From Allacma fusca (lineage: Eukaryota > Arthropoda > Collembola > Symphypleona > Sminthuridae), in the NCBI GenBank assembly GCA_947179485.1, contig OX359249.1, forward strand, positions 48,187,415 to 48,251,414: a stretch of DNA of 64,000 nucleotides, in the 5' to 3' direction. Made by a program: the position numbers and the translations under genes. Each line of letters opens with the position of its first letter. The first letter of the stretch is position 1. The notes below the pieces were generated by a model, which saw only the letters and a list, made by a program, of their open reading frames with translations, had not been told where the DNA came from and searched no databases. Shown here piece by piece: positions 34,407 through 43,605 of this stretch.

Positions 34407-35304
34407 TGTTCAGGCTGCATTAGCCTAAACTATATTTGCATTTTTTACCTGGAGTCCAGCTCCCTTATACACAGAACACCCGAACGTTCTAACTAATTTG
34501 CATTTCTTAGCTGGAGCCCAGCTCCTACCTTTTACCTCATTTACCTTTCTTATTGTACTAATTATGCTTGTATTTGTCTGAATGTCTACTTTGAGTAGCT
34601 CACCTGGGGCTCCCAAATACTAATGTCAATACTTTTCTAACGTTTCTAAAATACCTGGATATTATTCTAATCATTTTTTCTGCTAACCCTACAATCTAAT
34701 GAGTGAGTTGAATCACCGGTCAAGCTCAACTCTTCATATACAACTATTTTTGTAACCTATGTATGTACCTTTTTTATATGCTTTATCTTTATATGTATTT
34801 TAACCTAGTTTAAGCGCTATACCAATGTATTACAAATTACTCTTTATTCATAATTATTTGATTGTAATACGTTTTCCTCCAAAAGACAAAGAAACCTCGC
34901 CCTATAAAAGGGCTCCGAGACTACAACTCGGCGAGCACTTCTTCTCCAGCCTTCCTATTGTAAGGACCTCAATTTCCTGGAGTATTTTCTCCATTCCTAA
35001 ACATTACTCTGCACATCTTCATTTTACCCCTTGACCTTACCAAGTGTATTTTAACCATAATTGACCCTACCTAAGTTCACTTTGGAGTGTATCTTTTCCA
35101 AAGCTCCGTAATTAATTTGTAACCTTTAAACTTAGCACTTTGTAGTAACTATTCTTGTTGCAGTAATTAAAATTGAGTCTTATTGAGGTTTACCCTATTG
35201 GTGTTTGCTCCACTCTTTTACAACACATTTGCTCCATATTTCCATCTCGAACCATAAGTCCCTTATCTATCAGGAACACAAGTTATCCCGTTTCTAACGA
35301 AACA
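34407..35304 (+). repeat. 5' LTR of the BEL element
   Basis: Starts TGTTCAGGCTGCATTAGCC and ends TTTCTAACGAAACA (TG...CA). It contains the promoter box at 34903-34910. Confidence 0.96.
34903..34910 (+). promoter_or_regulatory. TATA box of the BEL 5' LTR, with adjacent hairpin
   Basis: TATAAAAG lies mid-LTR. Just downstream, CTCCGAGACTACAACTCGGCG can fold (CCGAG with CTCGG) near the expected transcription start. The 3' LTR has the same box at 41028-41035. Confidence 0.75.
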
Positions 35305-35309
35305 TTTTT

Positions 35310-35327
35310 TGGTCCTTCGAACCGGAT
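35310..35327 (+). other. Primer-binding site of the BEL element
   Basis: TGGTCCTTCGAACCGGAT begins five bases after the LTR and opens with TGG, pairing with a tRNA CCA end. I cannot assign the tRNA. TTCGAACC resembles the complement of a T-loop but lies closer to the CCA than in a standard tRNA. Confidence 0.6.
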
Positions 35328-35406
35328 CTGGTGTAGATCAGAGCCGATTACACTGAACCCTTTCCTTAAGTTTTAATTTGTGTTCCTCTGGGTAGGAACT
35401 TAGAAT

Positions 35407-38400
35407 ATGTCTCTCCCCAGTGAAAAAACCCTCCGCGGCGCCCAGTCGTCCGTCAAGGGTCGATTCACCATCCTTGAGAAGGAAATTGCAAATCAGGGGA
35501 CACTGAAGTTCTCCCGGGTAAGGTACGACGCCCTCCTGAAGCAAGTTCAAACCGGTTGGAGTAACTTCGAAACTGCCAACAGCCAGATCTACGTGTACCT
35601 TGCCGATGATGCTGCCATAGCCGCCCAGGAGAAAGAGGTCGGCGATCTCAGTTCCCGCCACCTAAAGTTACTGGAGGATTTGGAAATCCTCAAACCAGAC
35701 GCCATCCCCACCACTTCCAGCGCCAAGGTGAAGCTACCCGACCTGGAAGTTCCTGTGTTCCATGGGGAACTTGAGAAATGGACTTCCTTCTATGACCTGT
35801 TTAGCGCGGCAGTTCATAGCCAAAGTGGATTGAGCCCTTCCCAGAAGCTTCAATATCTGAAGACATCCCTAAAGGGGGAAGCGGAGTCGATCATAAGCCA
35901 TCTGTCCATCACCGATAGCAACTACGCCGAGGCGTGGACGCTACTGAAGGAACGCTTCGACAACAAGCGTGAAATCATCGAGGCTCATCTTAACCGCCTC
36001 ATCAACCAACCCATCATGAAGGAGGAATCTGGAGCCGCTCTACGCCGTCTCATCGACGTCTCCAGAGAATGCATCCAAGCATTACGTGTCCTCAAATTAC
36101 CAACCGACCATTGGGATGCCTGGCTTGTCCACACCTTGAAGGACAAACTAGACCCTGAAACTCGTCGCCAGTGGATTCTTTCTCTGAAGAGCACGGACAT
36201 GCCCACATTTAAGGAATTCTGCGAATTCATCTCCCAGCGTGCCCGTGCAGTCACCGAGTCCACCAGCACAAAACCATCTGCCTCTAAGTCCAACGGTGGT
36301 TCCAGCTCCAAACCGAAGTCTGTCTCCTCCAACCATGGTACCACCGACTCCAAATGTAAGGTCTGCAAGGATCAATTTCATCCTCTCTTCAAATGTTCAA
36401 CATTCCAGAAGTGGTCAGTTAAGGACCGACGGGACTATGTCAAGTCCAAGAACCTGTGCTTCAACTGCTTCAGCACGAACCACAAGAGCCAACCTTGTGG
36501 GAACAAGACTAGTTGCAAGAAGTGCAACAAGCGCCATCACACGATGGTCCACACGGAATTATCATCTGACTCTCAACCGGCCGGAGAATCGGCTACATCC
36601 CATCACGTTGCGAAGAACGAGTCAACCACGACCCATGTTCTCCTCCCCACGGCAGTCGTTAACATCGAAGATTCCCAGGGAAATATTCACGCCGTCCGAG
36701 CTCTGTTAGACAGCGGATCTGAAGTTAGCTTCGTGGCTGAACGGATCGTCAAGCAGCTTGGATTGAAGACTCGTAACGCCAACATCTCTGTTAATGATGT
36801 CTCCAATGTCACCGTGGGTTCATCTCGTAAGCTCGCCCATGTCCCGCTATCTTCGCGTGTCTACACTTACCGCACAACCCTTGAAGCCCTAGTCATGCCT
36901 AAGGTAACCGGCAAACTTCCAGGTACGAAGAACTGTACTGCAGACATGGAGCACCTCCGAGGTCTCCGCTTGGCGGATCCATTCTTCTTCAAACCTGAAG
37001 AAGTTGACCTCATCATAGGCGCAGAGCTGTTCTCGTCTTTGTTAAGGAAAACCGCAAAAATCACTGGACCTCCAGGATTTCCTGACGCGGTTGACACCAT
37101 GTTTGGATGGGTCGTATTAGGCGTTGATTCGTCAACAACATCTCGACCATCCGTAACGTCTCTCCACGCCAGTTGTGACCTAGCCAACGCCGTTCAAAGG
37201 TTTTGGGAACTCGAATCTGTTCCACCTGGGGAAGCTGAGTCCAACGAATCCTCGTTAGCCGAAGACTACTTCAAGTCCACCTACCAAAGATTACCTGACG
37301 GTCGCTACATGGTGAGGCTTCCCATGAAGCCGAACGCCCCTGCCCTTGGTCCGTCAAGGTACAATGCCGTTCGTCGCCTTCACCAAATGGAGAAAAGGTT
37401 CTCCAAGGACCCACTGTTCCAGCAACAGTACATCGCCGCCATGAAGGAGTACCAAGCTATGGGGTACATGGTGAAGGTTCCTGCTAAGGATTCAACCATT
37501 GAATCACCCTCCACCTACTACATGCCACATCATGGAGTAGTGAAAGCCTCCAGTAGTACTACACAACTCCGTGTGGTATTTGATTCATCAGCTAAGTCAT
37601 CTTCAGGAGTGTCATTGAATGACAAGCTCCTTGTCGGACCTAAGACCCAGGAAGACTTACTGTCCCACCTTCTCAGATTCCGTATGTGGAAATACGCCAT
37701 ATCAACTGATATAAAGCAGATGTATCACCAATTCCAGATACATCCCGATGACCAGCCACTGCAAAGAGTTGTTTGGCGCGAGGATCCCCGTAGCCCAATT
37801 GAAGATTGGCACATGACCGTCGTCACGTTTGGCAACTGTGCCTCACCTTTCCTCGCTACTCGAGCTCTGAACCAACTTGCAAATGATGAAATGGATTCTT
37901 TACCAGCAGCTTCTAAGGTAATGCTCCACGACGTTTACGTGGACAATATAATGACCGGTGAAGATGACATGTCCCGGGCACTCGCCCTTCAAGATGAACT
38001 GCTCCAGCTGAGCAGCCGGGGGAGAATTCAACTACGTAAATGGATCTCCAACGACGCTGCTCTTCTGACCCGCCTCGATCCTAGCCTATGCGAAACCAAG
38101 TTTCCCATGGATATGTATCCAGATGATACTTTCAGCACACTTGGTCTCAACTGGAATCCCTTGTCTGACTCATTTTGCTTCTCCGTAAGGACACCAAGCA
38201 ATCAGGGAACCCACACCAAGAGATCGTTCCTATCGGGCGTCTCTAAGATATTTGACCCCATGGGTTGGCTTTCCCCTGTGACTATCAAAATGAAGATTTT
38301 GTTCCAGTCTTTATGGCACGAAGACATGGCCTGGGATGATCCACTACCAGAACACGTTTTGTCATCTTGGATGACGATTCTCCAAACGCTTAAATCGATT

Positions 38401-40503
38401 GCAAGTGTCAAGATTCCGCGATATGCCAAGCTCCCGTCCTCGAAACTACAACTCCTTGGGTTTTGTGACGCTTCCGAAAAGGCATACGCAGCTGCCGTAT
38501 ACCTAAAGTCCGTGAATGCTGATGAAGTCTCCATTAACCTCCTGATTGCCAAGACTCGTGTAGCACCAAAGAAGCAGGAGACACTCCCTCGTCTGGAGCT
38601 TTGTGGTGCACTTCTCCTGGTTCAACTACTGGACGCAGTCAAAAGTCATCTTCGACACCCCATCGAAGAGACACATCTTTGGACTGATTCCACGATTGTC
38701 CTGTCCTGGATAGCTGATCCTTCCAACTGGAAAACCTTCGTATCCAATCGGATTTCAACCATTGTGAAGTCTTATCCGAGATCCCGCTGGCACCATGTCA
38801 GAAGTCACGACAATCCAGCAGATTGTGCGTCTCGTGGAGTCAACCCCAACGAGCTAGAAGATCACCCACTATGGTGGCACGGCCCCAGCTGGTGTGTGAA
38901 TCCGTCCTTCAATTTTGCCGACGAGTGCAAGATTGAAAAGCCCTTGGCCATTCCGGAAATCCGAACCGTAAGGACCCACGCGGTCACAACCGATTCATTG
39001 ATCCTCGAACGATACTCCTCTCTACAGACTCTCCTTCGAGTCGTCGCAGCCTGCCTTCGGGTTTCACCGAAGAAAAGAGTCAAAGACCCTATGTCGGAGT
39101 TCTCAGTCAATGAACTTCACATAGCCCTACAGCGCTGCATCATGTCTGCCCAAACGACAGAATTTCCAAAGGAGATAGCCGCCTGCCTGAATAAATCTCC
39201 GCTACCACGCAAAAGCAAAATACTTTCACTCAGCCCATTTTTAGATACAACGGGTCTTCTCCGCGTTGGCGGCCGGCTTCGTCACTCCAACCTTCCAGAG
39301 GATCGAAAGTTTCCAATCTTACTTCCCAGCAAGGGTAACCTCACTCAGTTGATCGTTCATGACGAACACCGTCGAGGACTTCACGCAGGACCACAGTTGC
39401 TATTATCAATGATCATGCAAAGATACTGGATAGTCCGCGGACGAGCGGTAGTCAAGACCTTCGTCCAAAAATGTGTAACCTGCTTTCGTCACCGCGCTGC
39501 AACCGCAGCACAGAAGATGGGCGACTTGCCACCAATGAGAGTGAATCAATCCCGGGCGTTCCTGAAGACTGGTGTTGACTTTGCGGGTCCATTCGTTCTG
39601 AAGAGATCGTTTGGACCAAGGAACACCCAGACCTTCAAATCATACGTTTGTGTCTTCGTCTGCTTCACAACCCATGCTATTCATCTTGAGCCAGTTAGCG
39701 ACTTAACTACCGATGCCTTCATTGCAGCCTTGAAACGGTTTGTCTCGCGTCGCGGTCTGTGCTCAGATATGTCCAGTGATTGTGGAACCAACTTCGTGGG
39801 AGCAGACAAAGAGTTGCAGAAAGATTTGGAAATACTACGAACTTCTGATGGCCTTCGCAAGGTAACCAGCTCCCTCTCTTCCGTAGGCATCCGGTGGCAT
39901 TTCAATCCACCATCCGCTCCTCATTTTGGAGGCCTCTGGGAAGCTGGAGTGAAGCTGGTTAAGAACCATATGAAGCGCGTGATGGGGACAACTACCCTTA
40001 ACTTCGAGGAGTTGACAACTGTGCTTGCACAGATCGAGGCATGCGTTAACTCTCGTCCCATCTCACCATTATCCACGGACCCGGAAGACCTCTCTGCTCT
40101 TACACCGGGTCATTTCCTTATTGGGCAACCGCTCAATTCCATTCCAGAGCCTGATCTTACCGACTTGAAGATCAACCGCCTGTCTCGTTGGCAATTGTGT
40201 CAACAGATTACACAGGAGTTCTGGAAGCGCTGGCACACAGAATACCTTGCCACTCTTCAACAACGTCCTAAATGGGCCTCCGAAGAGGACAACATCAAGA
40301 TCGGGACCTTGGTGTTGATTAAGGATGACCGACTGCCCTCTTTGAGGTGGAAACTTGGTCGCGTCACCGAAGTTCATCCTGGCAAGGACAACCTGGTGCG
40401 AGTCGTAACACTCAAAACATCCGAAGGAGAGCTGAAGAGACCCGTAGCTAAGCTATGCCCGCTTCCACTCGCTAATAAGTCCGGTACAAATCCAACATGT
40501 TGA
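35407..40503 (+). CDS. gag-pol: BEL/Pao Gag-Pol polyprotein, 1698 residues
   Basis: A single intact frame that makes the capsid and the enzymes for copying and integrating the element. Residues about 110-280 match the Gag-like DUF1759 region (LPDLEVPVFHGELEKWTSFY). Three zinc knuckles follow: C317-C320-H325-C330, C351-C354-H359-C364 and C370-C373-H378-H382. The aspartic protease has D435-S-G. Reverse transcriptase spans about 720-860, with the STDI catalytic Asp near 768 and YVDN at 844-847 in place of YXDD. RNase H has D1021, E1064, D1094 and NPADCASRG near 1136. The integrase zinc site is H1321, H1326, C1356, C1359, and its catalytic triad is D1391, D1458, E1512. The C-terminus (1635-1690) resembles DUF5641. 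The start is the first ATG, 103 bp after the LTR. The stop is 29 bp before the 3' LTR. All expected domains are present. No envelope gene. Confidence 0.97.
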   Translation: MSLPSEKTLRGAQSSVKGRFTILEKEIANQGTLKFSRVRYDALLKQVQTGWSNFETANSQIYVYLADDAAIAAQEKEVGDLSSRHLKLLEDLEILKPDAIPTTSSAKVKLPDLEVPVFHGELEKWTSFYDLFSAAVHSQSGLSPSQKLQYLKTSLKGEAESIISHLSITDSNYAEAWTLLKERFDNKREIIEAHLNRLINQPIMKEESGAALRRLIDVSRECIQALRVLKLPTDHWDAWLVHTLKDKLDPETRRQWILSLKSTDMPTFKEFCEFISQRARAVTESTSTKPSASKSNGGSSSKPKSVSSNHGTTDSKCKVCKDQFHPLFKCSTFQKWSVKDRRDYVKSKNLCFNCFSTNHKSQPCGNKTSCKKCNKRHHTMVHTELSSDSQPAGESATSHHVAKNESTTTHVLLPTAVVNIEDSQGNIHAVRALLDSGSEVSFVAERIVKQLGLKTRNANISVNDVSNVTVGSSRKLAHVPLSSRVYTYRTTLEALVMPKVTGKLPGTKNCTADMEHLRGLRLADPFFFKPEEVDLIIGAELFSSLLRKTAKITGPPGFPDAVDTMFGWVVLGVDSSTTSRPSVTSLHASCDLANAVQRFWELESVPPGEAESNESSLAEDYFKSTYQRLPDGRYMVRLPMKPNAPALGPSRYNAVRRLHQMEKRFSKDPLFQQQYIAAMKEYQAMGYMVKVPAKDSTIESPSTYYMPHHGVVKASSSTTQLRVVFDSSAKSSSGVSLNDKLLVGPKTQEDLLSHLLRFRMWKYAISTDIKQMYHQFQIHPDDQPLQRVVWREDPRSPIEDWHMTVVTFGNCASPFLATRALNQLANDEMDSLPAASKVMLHDVYVDNIMTGEDDMSRALALQDELLQLSSRGRIQLRKWISNDAALLTRLDPSLCETKFPMDMYPDDTFSTLGLNWNPLSDSFCFSVRTPSNQGTHTKRSFLSGVSKIFDPMGWLSPVTIKMKILFQSLWHEDMAWDDPLPEHVLSSWMTILQTLKSIASVKIPRYAKLPSSKLQLLGFCDASEKAYAAAVYLKSVNADEVSINLLIAKTRVAPKKQETLPRLELCGALLLVQLLDAVKSHLRHPIEETHLWTDSTIVLSWIADPSNWKTFVSNRISTIVKSYPRSRWHHVRSHDNPADCASRGVNPNELEDHPLWWHGPSWCVNPSFNFADECKIEKPLAIPEIRTVRTHAVTTDSLILERYSSLQTLLRVVAACLRVSPKKRVKDPMSEFSVNELHIALQRCIMSAQTTEFPKEIAACLNKSPLPRKSKILSLSPFLDTTGLLRVGGRLRHSNLPEDRKFPILLPSKGNLTQLIVHDEHRRGLHAGPQLLLSMIMQRYWIVRGRAVVKTFVQKCVTCFRHRAATAAQKMGDLPPMRVNQSRAFLKTGVDFAGPFVLKRSFGPRNTQTFKSYVCVFVCFTTHAIHLEPVSDLTTDAFIAALKRFVSRRGLCSDMSSDCGTNFVGADKELQKDLEILRTSDGLRKVTSSLSSVGIRWHFNPPSAPHFGGLWEAGVKLVKNHMKRVMGTTTLNFEELTTVLAQIEACVNSRPISPLSTDPEDLSALTPGHFLIGQPLNSIPEPDLTDLKINRLSRWQLCQQITQEFWKRWHTEYLATLQQRPKWASEEDNIKIGTLVLIKDDRLPSLRWKLGRVTEVHPGKDNLVRVVTLKTSEGELKRPVAKLCPLPLANKSGTNPTC

Positions 40504-40520
40504 ATAATACCAATTATTCA

Positions 40521-40532
40521 AGGCCCGGAGAA
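40521..40532 (+). other. Polypurine tract of the BEL element
   Basis: AGGCCCGGAGAA immediately precedes the 3' LTR. It is short and interrupted by CCC, so weak as a plus-strand primer, but in the required position. Confidence 0.5.
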
Positions 40533-41429
40533 TGTTCAGGCTGCATTAGCCTAAACTATATTTGCATTTTTTACCTGGAGTCCAGCTCCCTTATACACAG
40601 AACACCCGAACGTTCTAACTAATTTGCATTTCTTAGCTGGAGCCCAGCTCCTACCTTTTACCTCATTTACCTTTCTTATTGTACTAATTATGCTTGTATT
40701 TGTCTGAATGTCTACTTTGAGTAGCTCACCTGGGGCTCCCAAATACTAATGTCAATACTTTTCTAACGTTTCTAAAATACCTGGATATTATTCTAATCAT
40801 TTTTTCTGCTAACCCTACAATCTAATGAGTGAGTTGAATCACCGGTCAAGCTCAACTCTTCATATACAACTATTTTTGTAACCTATGTATGTACCTTTTT
40901 TATATGCTTTATCTTATATGTATTTTAACCTAGTTTAAGCGCTATACCAATGTATTACAAATTACTCTTTATTCATAATTATTTGATTGTAATACGTTTT
41001 CCTCCAAAAGACAAAGAAACCTCGCCCTATAAAAGGGCTCCGAGACTACAACTCGGCGAGCACTTCTTCTCCAGCCTTCCTATTGTAAGGACCTCAATTT
41101 CCTGGAGTATTTTCTCCATTCCTAAACATTACTCTGCACATCTTCATTTTACCCCTTGACCTTACCAAGTGTATTTTAACCATAATTGACCCTACCTAAG
41201 TTCACTTTGGAGTGTATCTTTTCCAAAGCTCCGTAATTAATTTGTAACCTTTAAACTTAGCACTTTGTAGTAACTATTCTTGTTGCAGTAATTAAAATTG
41301 AGTCTTATTGAGGTTTACCCTATTGGTGTTTGCTCCACTCTTTTACAACACATTTGCTCCATATTTCCATCTCGAACCATAAGTCCCTTATCTATCAGGA
41401 ACACAAGTTATCCCGTTTCTAACGAAACA
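40533..41429 (+). repeat. 3' LTR of the BEL element
   Basis: Same sequence as 34407-35304 except one missing T. It is followed by the GATGT duplication (41430-41434). Confidence 0.96.
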
Positions 41430-41880
41430 GATGTGGTTGCAAAAGAATACTGAGCAATAAAGGAAGAACAAACAGAAGGAAACGAAAAATAACTTTATAA
41501 CTTTAATAGTCTTTAATGAAAAGCGCCCGAAAGTCAGTAAATTCCAAAATTATCGATTTTAATCATTAACTTTTGGGAAATATTTTAATGTTTAATGCCA
41601 GTACAACCGGTTGCAAGAAACCGGTGCGAGAACAGATCGGTTGTAATCAGAAATGCTTACGGCGCTGCCTGTAAGGGTAAAGTGAGAATGATGGGCGTGA
41701 TCCCCCATGTTACGTTTTCCCTTTTGCAGGCTAGATGGTGGACGTAATCTGAAAGCGAACTTTGTACTTACAACTCTGTCATGAATTCTTCTTGCCAGAG
41801 TGTTTCTATAACAAACAATCTTCCTATGCAACTTTAAGATATGTCCTGCCTGATATCCTGGTTGTACTTTGAGTCCCAAT

Positions 41881-42540
41881 CAGAGATGCGCAAAAGAATA
41901 TTTCAATTTCGCTTCACTAATAAACCACACTTGCAGCCGTTCAGTTCATAAAGTGGTGAACTGAACTGAACTAGCCCTTATTTTCATTGTTTTTGAATGA
42001 ATTTGAATTGAACTCAGCAGAACTTATTATGAATGTGAACGAACGTTCATCGTACGTTCAAGTAACACAAACTGAACTGAATTGAACTTAAGAGTCCAGG
42101 TTTGGATATAAACTTATATTCATGAACGCAACACGAATATCATCTATCTATAAATTGCATGACCATAAATTTTGTAGTTATAACCTCACAATCTAGCACG
42201 CTGGCTTTTGACTATTCGTTTCAATGACATTAAATTACAAACCAAATAAATAGTTATTTCTTATATGTATTTAATAACGCATATTTGGCACATTTTGGGC
42301 GAAATCGTATGAATTTAAACGCGCAATAATTGTAAGCATATTTATATGATTTATTAACTAATAAGTTGATTTTCTTAGATTGATCGTTCACCAGAAAGCT
42401 CAAAAACAATTGAGAATTGAACTGAACTATGACAGGCTTTGGACAAGTGGAACTGAACTTAACTGAACGGCACGAACAATTTTGGGATGTGAATGGAACT
42501 GATTTTGACCTTTGGGCCAAAACTGCAAGTTTGATATACG
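41881..42540. mobile_element. One end of another CAGAGATGCGCA element (GAACTGAAC word)
   Basis: Directly after GTCCCAAT the sequence reads CAGAGATGCGCAAAAGAA, the same terminus as the right end of element 7 on the opposite strand, but continues into iterated GTTCAGTT, GAACTGAAC and GAACGTTC words. The far end and second target copy were not found. Similar words recur at 44755-44800 and 45600-45760, so the element may be broken up. Confidence 0.65.
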
Positions 42541-42763
42541 TATTTTAAAGCCCAGGGGCCGTTCAAGTAATTCATAACGCTGGGATAGTGGGTGGCCTTC
42601 CAAACTAACGTTATGCTTCGTTACGTGCATCTGGGGGTCGTAGATCACCTTGGTACGTAACGCAATGTTTTGATGATCTTTCTTACCTCTGAAAATTAAA
42701 TGACTCGTTTTTAAAGCTTCGAAGTTTACGACGGGTTGGTGGTCCTATAATGGTATCATAGCG
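42541..42763. repeat. Fragment of a CAGGGGCCGTTCAAG-type MITE
   Basis: CAGGGGCCGTTCAAGTAATT at 42553 followed by ATAACGCTGGG and later GTACGTAACGC. This end style is common in arthropod MITEs. No matching right end or target duplication is seen. Confidence 0.45.
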
Positions 42764-43605
42764 AGGGTATGTCGATTGAAAATGCCCTGCAGTATTTGCC
42801 CGCCCAGCTGAAAATGCCCAAAATGCCTGCCCACATGACAATGAATTTGAAAATTTCTTTGTATTTTTGGAGAAAAAGCGTTCGAAATTATCTCGACAAT
42901 TTTATTCTGTATGTCATTATTTTAAATTTTTGAAAATTGAAAATGCCCTGCAGTATTTGCCCGCCCAGCTGAAAATGCCCAAAATGCCTGCCCACATGCC
43001 CAAAAACTGGGCATGTGGGCAGCTTTTGAAAATGCCCTGATTTTGGGCATTTTGGGCAGGGCAAGTTGGGCATTTTGGGAATTTTGGGCATTTTCATGGC
43101 ACCGAAATTGGATTACTAGGATATATTCAGAATATCCATGCAAATGCATGAAATCGCAGCCAAGGAAAAGTTACAAATGTGAATGTCTGGTTATTCGCGT
43201 ATATTTTAATGGCAAAAACAGTCAAATCAATTTTATTTTATTGACATGTGATATCATTTATCACTCCTATGAAAATAAATTTCCTTTGTAAACAATAATA
43301 TGAAATAAATTTAATTTAAAATAATGACATACAGAATAAAATTGTCGAGATAATTTCGAACGCTTTTTCTCCAAAATTACAAAGAAATTTTCAAATTCAT
43401 TGTCAAATTGTATAGATTGTTCTATTATATTCCACGATTCTGCCCAAAATGCCCAATTTGTCCTCAATGAAAATGCTCAAAATGCCCTTGCCCAATATGC
43501 CCTATTATGCCGCCCTCGCCCTGAAATGAAAATGCCCGAAATGCTCTGGCATTTTGGGCGGGCGTGTTTCCCAAAATGCCGGGCATTTTCAAATCGACAT
43601 ACCCT
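42764..43605. mobile_element. Foldback MITE with GGGCATTTT words
   Basis: The left end AGGGTATGTCGATTGAAAAT pairs with the right end ATTTTCAAATCGACATACCCT. Inner arms also pair: 42838-42935 with about 43318-43410. GCCCAAAATGCC and TTTTGGGCATTTT words fill the rest. No target duplication could be read. Words are shared with element 5, but the termini differ. Confidence 0.75.
43040..43324 (+). repeat. 285-bp block shared with 33853-34137 (copy 2)
   Basis: Forms the centre of the foldback at 42764-43605. It shares GATTACTAGGATATATTCAG and TATTTTAATGGCAAAAACAG with copy 1. Confidence 0.92.

Larger units (their letters stand above)
34407..41429 (+). mobile_element. Complete BEL/Pao LTR retrotransposon, 7023 bp
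   Basis: The order is 5' LTR, primer-binding site, one uninterrupted Gag-Pol frame, short purine-rich tract, 3' LTR, bounded by the GATGT duplication. The LTRs (898 and 897 bp) differ by eye by a single base (one T in the run near 34790), and the ORF has no stop. Insertion is therefore recent and the copy may still be active. It interrupts the right arm of a foldback element. Confidence 0.97.
34346..41880 (-). repeat. Right arm of the large foldback element (split by the BEL element)
   Basis: 34346-34406 and 41430-41880 together form the inverse of 31749-32644 without its MITE. The outer edge is GTCCCAAT (41873-41880), the inverse of the duplication ATTGGGAC used by element 7. Confidence 0.92.

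Noticed and set aside
35338-40377. Minus-strand open frames across the BEL element
   Set aside because: They are antisense to the intact Gag-Pol frame and have no motifs of their own.
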